The notes beneath the pieces were generated by a model. The model was not told the DNA's origin, searched no databases, and saw only the letters and a list, made by a program, of their open reading frames with translations. This document shows positions 60,101-64,000 of a stretch of DNA of 64,000 nt, piece by piece. The DNA comes from Drouetiella hepatica Uher 2000/2452 (GTDB lineage Bacteria > Cyanobacteriota > Cyanobacteriia > Elainellales > Elainellaceae): positions 1 through 64,000 of the forward strand of contig JAHHHD010000020.1 of NCBI GenBank assembly GCA_019359505.1, read 5' to 3'. Each line of letters starts with the position of its first letter. Position 1 is the stretch's first letter. Both the position numbers and the translations under genes were made by a program.

Positions 60101-61569
60101 CAGAGCTGCGGCAAGCCAAAGAAGCTGCCGAAGCCGCAAACAAAGCCAAGAGCATTTTCCTTGCCAACATGAGCCATGAGCTGCGTACGCCGCTAAACGC
60201 CATTATTGGCTTCTCCCAGCTAATGACGCGCGATCGCCTCACGCCTCAGCAGCACAAGCAGCTCCAAACCATTAACCGCAACGGCGAATATCTGTTGCAG
60301 TTGATCAACGATGTCTTGTCGATCGCCAAAATTGAGGCGGGTCGCACCTCGCTCCAAGAAAATTCCTTTGACCTGTACGCGCTGCTAAAGGATATCGAAG
60401 AAATGTTTAGTCTGCGGGCACAGGTCAAAGGTATTCAGCTTTCGTGCCATCGCCATAGCGGCGTGCCGCAATTTATTCAGACGGACGATCGCAAACTGCG
60501 CCAGATTCTCACCAACTTACTCGCCAACGCCATCAAATTTACAGAGCGAGGCTTCATTAGGCTTCAGGTGAGCCGATTGCAGGAGGAAGACTCTAATCAA
60601 GAAGTACTGCTGTTTACCGTCGAAGATACGGGTTCCGGGATTGCACCTGAAGAAATTGACGGCTTGTTTGATGCTTTTGTCCAAGCTCAGGCAGGTCTCA
60701 GCTCCAAGCAAGGCACCGGGCTAGGGCTAACCCTATGTCGGCGCTTTCTCAACTTGATGGGGGGCAAGATTTTTGTCAATAGCTGTTTGGGTAAAGGCTC
60801 AGCCTTCCAATTCACGCTGCCTTTTGTCCCCTCTGCTCCCGTCGCAAACCTAGGTCTTTCTTCTGACCAAGTGAAGCTAGCTCCCAATCAGCCCACCTAT
60901 CGGATCTTGGTGGTTGATGATACTGAGGCAAATGCTCAGCTGATGGTGAGTTGGCTCATGGCAGCCGGATTTGAGGTACAAACTGCCCACAATGGCAAAA
61001 TGGCGATCGCCCTTTGGGAAACCTACGCGCCGCATTTGATCTGGATGGATATGCGAATGCCTGTGATGGATGGCTTGGAGGCAACTCGCCAGATTCGCGC
61101 TAGAGAGGCTGAATTTCTCCCCCAACTCTGCCCCACGCCCACCAAGATCATTGCCATTACTGCCACAGTGTTTGAGGAAGAACAGCAGCAAATTATGGCG
61201 GTTGGCTGCGATGACTTTGTGGGTAAGCCTTGCTCAGAAGCCGTTTTTTTGGAGACGATCCGCCATCATCTGGATGTTCAATATCTCTACGAAGCCTCAG
61301 AAGCTTATGTTCCCCTCAAAAACATGACATCAGATGTGTCAGCCTATCTAGATGCCTTCCAACAGCTGCACGCTCTGCAAGCCATGCCGCCTGAGTGGCT
61401 CAGTCAGCTAAACTTAGCTGCCCGTAGCGCTGACGAAAAAGCGATCGCTCAACTCCTAAAAGACCTTTCAGAAGAGCATTATGGACTCAGAAAGGCGATC
61501 GCTCAGCTGGTCAGCGAGTTTCAGCTAGAACACCTGATCAAGCTCACACAATCCCCTCAAAGTCGCTAG
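57181..61569 (+). CDS. Large hybrid histidine kinase with dCACHE, HAMP and four PAS domains
   Basis: A 1462-residue membrane sensor kinase. Two transmembrane helices (about 16-42 and 365-388) enclose a double-CACHE periplasmic sensor (RPWYKAAAMAGKAAWTGIYSGYTTD, about residues 180-205). HAMP follows (390-440), then four PAS/PAC units, each ending in a DITD/DISD-R-x-x-A-E-type signature (about 450-975). Next come HisKA with SIFLANMSHELRTPLNAIIG, HATPase with NLLANAIKFT, EDTGSGI and GTGLGLTL, and a C-terminal receiver (ILVVDDTEANAQL, IWMDMRMPVMDG, FVGKP). A helical tail of about 100 residues follows. The upstream gene is a diguanylate cyclase, 161 bases away. The signal is unknown. Confidence 0.95.
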   Translation: MLPFPSAGGLFNKKLSLRLVLIVPFVLQTVGAVGLTGYLSFQSGQKSVNQLAEQLMTEVGDRVDQTLTTYLATPHLVNQLNLDAIDRGDLKLDLNRYDPQREKYLWQQMRQFGNLSWISLGAEVDGAYSGAHREYGSPDVEIAVANQSTQSQVIYYSMNDRGERITPVKVQPKPYDSRQRPWYKAAAMAGKAAWTGIYSGYTTDTVFIAASQPIYGASGKLLGVSSADLSLQNLQNFLKQTYVSQSGHVFIIERSGELVVSSSQESAFGAGQSGAGQFRRQAIDSQVPAIQAAARHIHRLKPVSEVSNRSNFRFQEAEQRYFAKVLPLSASGFNSANLKISHLPDWLIVVVVPEADFMAQVNENMSRTVLLCIAALLLAIGSGILTAQWITAPLLRLQQAVQEVAAGEFDRPVEIHRSGEFGELARSFNQMKVQLKTFLTAFEQSERKIAQLLESLPIGVSTLDANGTLTYMNPAGQELIPPGVVPGAAHKDFPEIYQLYRAGTEELYPHEQLPGARALKGEFVANQLIEVRRQDEVILLEVRSAPIFDEMGQVISAITVFQDISDRQRAEAAIQRSEEQLRLTMEFGQIASWNWHIATGDNTWNDKTYTVLDYRLGSIEPTYKHWRDRVHPEDLGRVEQAIFAALKSRTDYRAEYRILWPDGSLHWLLGQGRGIYDQTGKAVRMAGVLIDITDRKTAEAALQDSEARFRRLAENVPGVIYRYIMHPDGTDQFTYISPRCSEIFEVEADAVRQSSNTLWRLIHTEDAINLKTLAPIAIRALQPWSIDYRITTPSGKVKWLQNFAAPDVQPDGNVYWDGVVIDISDRKQIEQLLSDYNRTLEVQVQERTEALQRSEATYRAILEDQTEFIVKLDADGMITYANEVYCRRFGLNRQALLGHHYVPVVSQLDRDYVTECFMALRPENPVVTVENRGVTCQGERWAQWINRGFFDQHGNLIAIQSVGRDIHERKQAEAELRQAKEAAEAANKAKSIFLANMSHELRTPLNAIIGFSQLMTRDRLTPQQHKQLQTINRNGEYLLQLINDVLSIAKIEAGRTSLQENSFDLYALLKDIEEMFSLRAQVKGIQLSCHRHSGVPQFIQTDDRKLRQILTNLLANAIKFTERGFIRLQVSRLQEEDSNQEVLLFTVEDTGSGIAPEEIDGLFDAFVQAQAGLSSKQGTGLGLTLCRRFLNLMGGKIFVNSCLGKGSAFQFTLPFVPSAPVANLGLSSDQVKLAPNQPTYRILVVDDTEANAQLMVSWLMAAGFEVQTAHNGKMAIALWETYAPHLIWMDMRMPVMDGLEATRQIRAREAEFLPQLCPTPTKIIAITATVFEEEQQQIMAVGCDDFVGKPCSEAVFLETIRHHLDVQYLYEASEAYVPLKNMTSDVSAYLDAFQQLHALQAMPPEWLSQLNLAARSADEKAIAQLLKDLSEEHYGLRKAIAQLVSEFQLEHLIKLTQSPQSR

Positions 61570-61571
61570 CC

Positions 61572-61692
61572 AGTAAGGGCTTAGCATTGCTAAGCCCTTA
61601 CTAAGCCCCTACCCCAAGCATTACATCTTGCTAAATCCATGTTCTTTAGGACATTTAGGGTCGGGCACCTCGCGCTCCACCCTAAATGTCCC
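61572..61692. repeat. Nested palindrome cluster F2/E5
   Basis: Two bases after the kinase stop, AGTAAGGGCTTAGCA pairs with TGCTAAGCCCTTACT (61572-61602). Then CTAAGCCCCTACCCCAAG, TTACATCTTG and AAATCCATGTTCTTTAGG recall cluster 24593-24766. A family E hairpin follows at 61649-61691 (arms GGACATTTAGGGT). The first hairpin probably ends the kinase transcript. Confidence 0.8.
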
Positions 61693-61699
61693 CGTCCTA

Positions 61700-61790
61700 T
61701 TTAGACGAATTTGTGGGCACATCGAACCTCAGAAGGGGCTTGGCAAGCCTGTACTGGGATCTGTCGTGGTTCCAACTCAAATTGGTATTA
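61700..61790. repeat. Dispersed repeat H, copy 2
   Basis: TTTAGACGAATTTGTGGGCA, ATCGAACCTCAGAAGGGGC, GATCTGTCGTGGTTCCAAC and CAAATTGGTATTAG match 14258-14350 in order; ATTGCCAAGCC-type bases in the middle are missing here. Both copies lie next to family E and hairpin elements, so they may be one larger composite. Confidence 0.8.
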
Positions 61791-61794
61791 GGAC

Positions 61795-61872
61795 GAGTTA
61801 TTTTTTGAGAGCCGCGCGGAGCGCGGCTCTCAAAAAATAACTCATTGGATCTAAGCGCGTAGCGCTGTATAA
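61795..61872. repeat. Family B/C hybrid palindrome
   Basis: The hairpin 61795-61843 has arms starting GAGTTATTTTTTGAGAGC with the tip GCCGCGCGGAGCGCGGC, as in family B. Its right flank, ATCTAAGCGCGTAGCGCTGTA, read in reverse as TACAGCGCTACGCGCTTAG, matches the end of MITE C (TACAGCGCTTTGCGCTTG). It thus combines a family B hairpin with a MITE C end. Confidence 0.75.
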
Positions 61873-61903
61873 ACTGGCTTTTAAGACGGTATAAAATTCC
61901 AAA

Positions 61904-62701
61904 TTGCCTCGCCTCATGCTTCACCTCTCCCAAGGCTTACTCAACCTCCTGACGCTCTGCCCCCGCAAGTTTCAATACACCTATTTGGATCAGCTCAATG
62001 TGCCGATCGCCCCGGAGCAGCAGGAGCGCATTAACTGGGGAAATCGCTTTCATTTACTTATGCAGCAGCGAGAGCTAGGGCTGAAGCTTGATCCAGAAGG
62101 CTTGCCTGAAGATCGGCAGATTCATCACTCAGTCGAGACTTTTATTCAGTCAGTGCCAGAGCTATTTTCGCCTAGCGCATTCTCCAGCCGTCAGAGCGAA
62201 CATGGGCGATCGCTCCATTTCCAAGGCTATCTGTTTACCGTCATCTACGATCTGCTGATTCTCGATCGGCATGAGGCGCAAATCCTGGACTGGAAAACCT
62301 ACCCTCGCCCTCAAAAACCCGACTGGCTGCTGCAAAATTGGCAAACTCGTCTCTATCCCTTTGTCCTGGCAGAAACGAGCGAATACAAGCCCGACCAAAT
62401 TTCCATGACCTACTGGTTTGTACAGCCTTCACCAGACGGACTGAAACCGCAGTGCTTTAAATTTTCCTACAGCGAAGCCCAACATCAGCAAACTTACCAG
62501 GACTTGACAACGCTGCTCGATCGCTTCACCCATAGCCTCCAGCGCTATCAGGAAACCCGCCAGCCTTTTCCACAAACGCAGTCCCTCAAACCCTGTGAGG
62601 TCTGCGCCTTTGCCCTACGCTGCCAGCGAGGTCAGCTTCAGCCGCCCCAAGACGAAGCGCCACTTGTTACCCTAGAGGAAATTCCAGAAGTTGCGCTCTA
62701 G
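61904..62701 (+). CDS. PD-(D/E)XK nuclease-family protein
   Basis: A 265-residue stand-alone nuclease of the RecB/Cas4-like PD-(D/E)XK superfamily. The active site is FTVIYDLLILDRHEAQILDWKTY (Asp, then D-x-K), with the motif-IV Gln/Tyr in WQTRLYPFVLAE. One Cys near the N-terminus (LTLCPRKFQYTYL) and three near the C-terminus (PCEVCAFALRC) match the pattern that holds a 4Fe-4S cluster in Cas4 and AddB nucleases. The start may be the TTG at 61904 or the ATG at 61916. No CRISPR or helicase genes are adjacent, so its partner is unknown. Confidence 0.87.
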   Translation: MPRLMLHLSQGLLNLLTLCPRKFQYTYLDQLNVPIAPEQQERINWGNRFHLLMQQRELGLKLDPEGLPEDRQIHHSVETFIQSVPELFSPSAFSSRQSEHGRSLHFQGYLFTVIYDLLILDRHEAQILDWKTYPRPQKPDWLLQNWQTRLYPFVLAETSEYKPDQISMTYWFVQPSPDGLKPQCFKFSYSEAQHQQTYQDLTTLLDRFTHSLQRYQETRQPFPQTQSLKPCEVCAFALRCQRGQLQPPQDEAPLVTLEEIPEVAL

Positions 62702-62756
62702 CGCTTGCTTTTGTATTTCTTTTGCATTTCTTTTTGCATCCCTCTCGTTCGCAACT

Positions 62757-63626
62757 ATGGCACACCTCAACCAACGCCATCCCGAAAATATTCAGGGCGA
62801 CTTTTACGTCGATCGCACCTGCATTGATTGCGATACCTGCCGCTGGATGGCTCCCGAAGTCTTTCGTGACATTGGCGACCAGTCGGCAGTCTATCATCAG
62901 CCGACTGAGGCAACCGATCGCCTCCATGCCATTCAGGCGCTGTTGTCCTGTCCCACCGCATCGATTGGCACCGTCGAGAAGCCTACGGATATTAAACTCG
63001 CCCAAGCCAGCTTTCCGATCGCGATCGCCGAAAATGTCTACCACTGCGGCTACCATGCCGAGGCTTCCTTTGGTGCCGCCAGCTACTTGATTCTGCGGGA
63101 AGAAGGCAATATTCTCGTAGACTCTCCCCGATTTGCGCCGCCCTTAGTCAAGCGGCTAGAGGAGCTAGGCGGCATTCGCTATCTCTATCTCACCCATCGG
63201 GACGATGTTGCCGACCACCAGAAGTTTCAGGAGCATTTTGGCTGCGATCGCATCCTCCATACCGACGATATCGGCAGTGGCACCCGCAATGTCGAAATTC
63301 AGCTGAGGGGTGCCGATCCGGTACAGCTCGCCCCCGACCTGCTGATCATTCCGGTGCCTGGGCACACCCAAGGGCATACCGTTCTGCTCTACCGAGACAC
63401 CTTTCTGTTCACGGGCGACCATCTTGCCTGGTCAGACGAACTCCAGCATCTTCATGCCTTCCGGAATGCCTGCTGGTACTCCTGGAAAGAATTAGGAAAA
63501 TCGATGCACAAGCTAGCAAGCTACTCATTTGAGTGGGTTTTGCCGGGGCACGGTCGCCGTTATCATGCCGATCGCGGTATCATGCAGCAGCAAATGCAGC
63601 AGTGCTTGACCTGGATGGAAACATAA
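62757..63626 (+). CDS. Ferredoxin-metallo-beta-lactamase fusion protein
   Basis: A 289-residue two-domain protein. Residues 1-70 form a bacterial-type [4Fe-4S] ferredoxin: RTCIDCDTCRWMAPEVF gives Cys22, 25 and 28, and LLSCPTASIG gives Cys65. Residues 85-285 are a metallo-beta-lactamase fold: LTHRDDVADHQKF (His147, Asp153, His154; two residues longer than the standard HxHxDH), PVPGHTQGHT (His203), FTGDHLAW (Asp221) and LPGHGRRYH. A redox-linked hydrolase is suggested; the substrate is unknown. ATG at 62757 is preferred over the in-frame ATG in the preceding gene. It follows the nuclease by 55 bases. Confidence 0.9.
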   Translation: MAHLNQRHPENIQGDFYVDRTCIDCDTCRWMAPEVFRDIGDQSAVYHQPTEATDRLHAIQALLSCPTASIGTVEKPTDIKLAQASFPIAIAENVYHCGYHAEASFGAASYLILREEGNILVDSPRFAPPLVKRLEELGGIRYLYLTHRDDVADHQKFQEHFGCDRILHTDDIGSGTRNVEIQLRGADPVQLAPDLLIIPVPGHTQGHTVLLYRDTFLFTGDHLAWSDELQHLHAFRNACWYSWKELGKSMHKLASYSFEWVLPGHGRRYHADRGIMQQQMQQCLTWMET

Positions 63627-63636
63627 ATCCTAAAAT

Positions 63637-64000
63637 ATGGCAGATATCAGCGGAACATGGCTCGGAACCTATTGGCAAGACGAAGCGCAAACTCGCTTTG
63701 AAGCTACGTTTGTGCAAGGTGGAAATGCGCTGAGCGGCGTAATCTTAGATGACGGTCATCTGGGAGAAGCAAATGTAGGCGGCGAGATCATTGGACGCAG
63801 CATCCAATTTACCAAACGCTATGTGGTCGGCTCCCAGCTCGCCATTCGCTACAGCGGAACGCTGTCTGAAGACGAGAATTTTATCCACGGCGATTGGAGT
63901 ATTAGTTCCAATCGCCGGGGCAGCTTGCAGGGTAAATGGGAGGCTCATCGGAGCGACAACGATCTGATGGCAGACTTAAAAAACCGCCTGTCTCAGCAAA
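63637..64000 (+). CDS. Lipocalin-like/avidin-type small protein, partial at window end
   Basis: The frame opens at ATG 63637 and is still open at the window end (121 codons). MADISGTWLGTYWQDEAQTR is followed by alternating strands (FEATFVQGGNALSGVILDDG, GEIIGRSIQFTKRYV, LAIRYSGTLSEDENFIHGDW and SLQGKWEAHR), an up-and-down beta-barrel look typical of small lipocalin-like or DUF-type proteins with the GTW-x-G-x-Y start. No signal peptide. Family not recognised; the remaining C-terminus is outside the window. It starts 10 bases after the ferredoxin-MBL gene, so the two are probably cotranscribed. Confidence 0.75.
   Translation, partial: MADISGTWLGTYWQDEAQTRFEATFVQGGNALSGVILDDGHLGEANVGGEIIGRSIQFTKRYVVGSQLAIRYSGTLSEDENFIHGDWSISSNRRGSLQGKWEAHRSDNDLMADLKNRLSQQ

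Overview
The window is a stretch of cyanobacterial chromosome, about 50 percent GC by eye. It is dense in the HIP1 octamer GCGATCGC and carries several cyanobacterial hallmarks: an RbcR-type LysR regulator, a Pex-like PadR protein, a CcmK carboxysome shell protein, a Tab2-family protein, a Ycf33/DUF751 protein and the small RNA Yfr1 between trxA and guaB3. The repeat-rich intergenic DNA suggests a filamentous Leptolyngbya/Phormidium-like organism, but that is only an inference. No rRNA, tRNA or CRISPR array was found.

Layout. 1-505: the end of an IS5-type insertion sequence that interrupts a leuA gene. 1.2-2.5 kb: a photolyase split into two genes. 3-6 kb: a small secreted protein, a fasciclin protein and a hybrid regulator. 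6.2-13 kb: rbcR, a glycosyltransferase, a 2H phosphoesterase, holA, an aminotransferase and a C11 peptidase. 13-19.4 kb: a PEP-CTERM protein, recD2, an IS3 remnant, a minisatellite, prmC and a hypothetical gene. 19.4-24.5 kb: an ABC exporter pair with a LOG-family gene, then trxA, yfr1 and guaB3. 24.8-31.2 kb: tyrA, a CCB1-like protein, pex, a NarL regulator, an HlyD adaptor, acylphosphatase and small membrane proteins. 31.4-37 kb: ccmK and a tight minus-strand NAD operon, pncB-nadD-nrtR-mntA-hepT-nadE, with a HEPN/MNT toxin-antitoxin pair inside it. 37.5-39.7 kb: a cysteine desulfurase and an MnmC/MnmD-like tRNA methyltransferase. 39.8-42.2 kb: GDP-fucose synthesis (gmd, fcl). 42.7-48 kb: prolyl oligopeptidase, a CHAP protein and two nested, degraded insertion sequences. 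48.4-54.3 kb: tab2, a TldD/PmbA protein, a PCD-like protein with a membrane leader, a GH3 enzyme, rbfA and ycf33. 54.3-61.6 kb: a P-loop ATPase, a PleD-like diguanylate cyclase and a 1462-residue hybrid histidine kinase. 61.9-64 kb: a PD-(D/E)XK nuclease, a ferredoxin/metallo-beta-lactamase fusion and a partial gene.

The most unusual property is the intergenic DNA. Nearly every gap longer than about 150 bases holds long, near-perfect palindromes that fall into several recurring families. Some are delimited MITE-like units: a 131-bp unit with 14-bp inverted ends and a 9-bp target duplication (28247-28377), two 126-bp copies (14352-14477 and 36978-37103), and two units of about 105 bp with TACAGC ends (39736-39842 and 45871-45975), one of which supplies the start codon of a gene. 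Hairpin arms differ between copies yet stay complementary, and one hairpin tip is shared between families, which suggests modular exchange. Next in interest are the toxin-antitoxin pair inside the NAD operon and the split photolyase.
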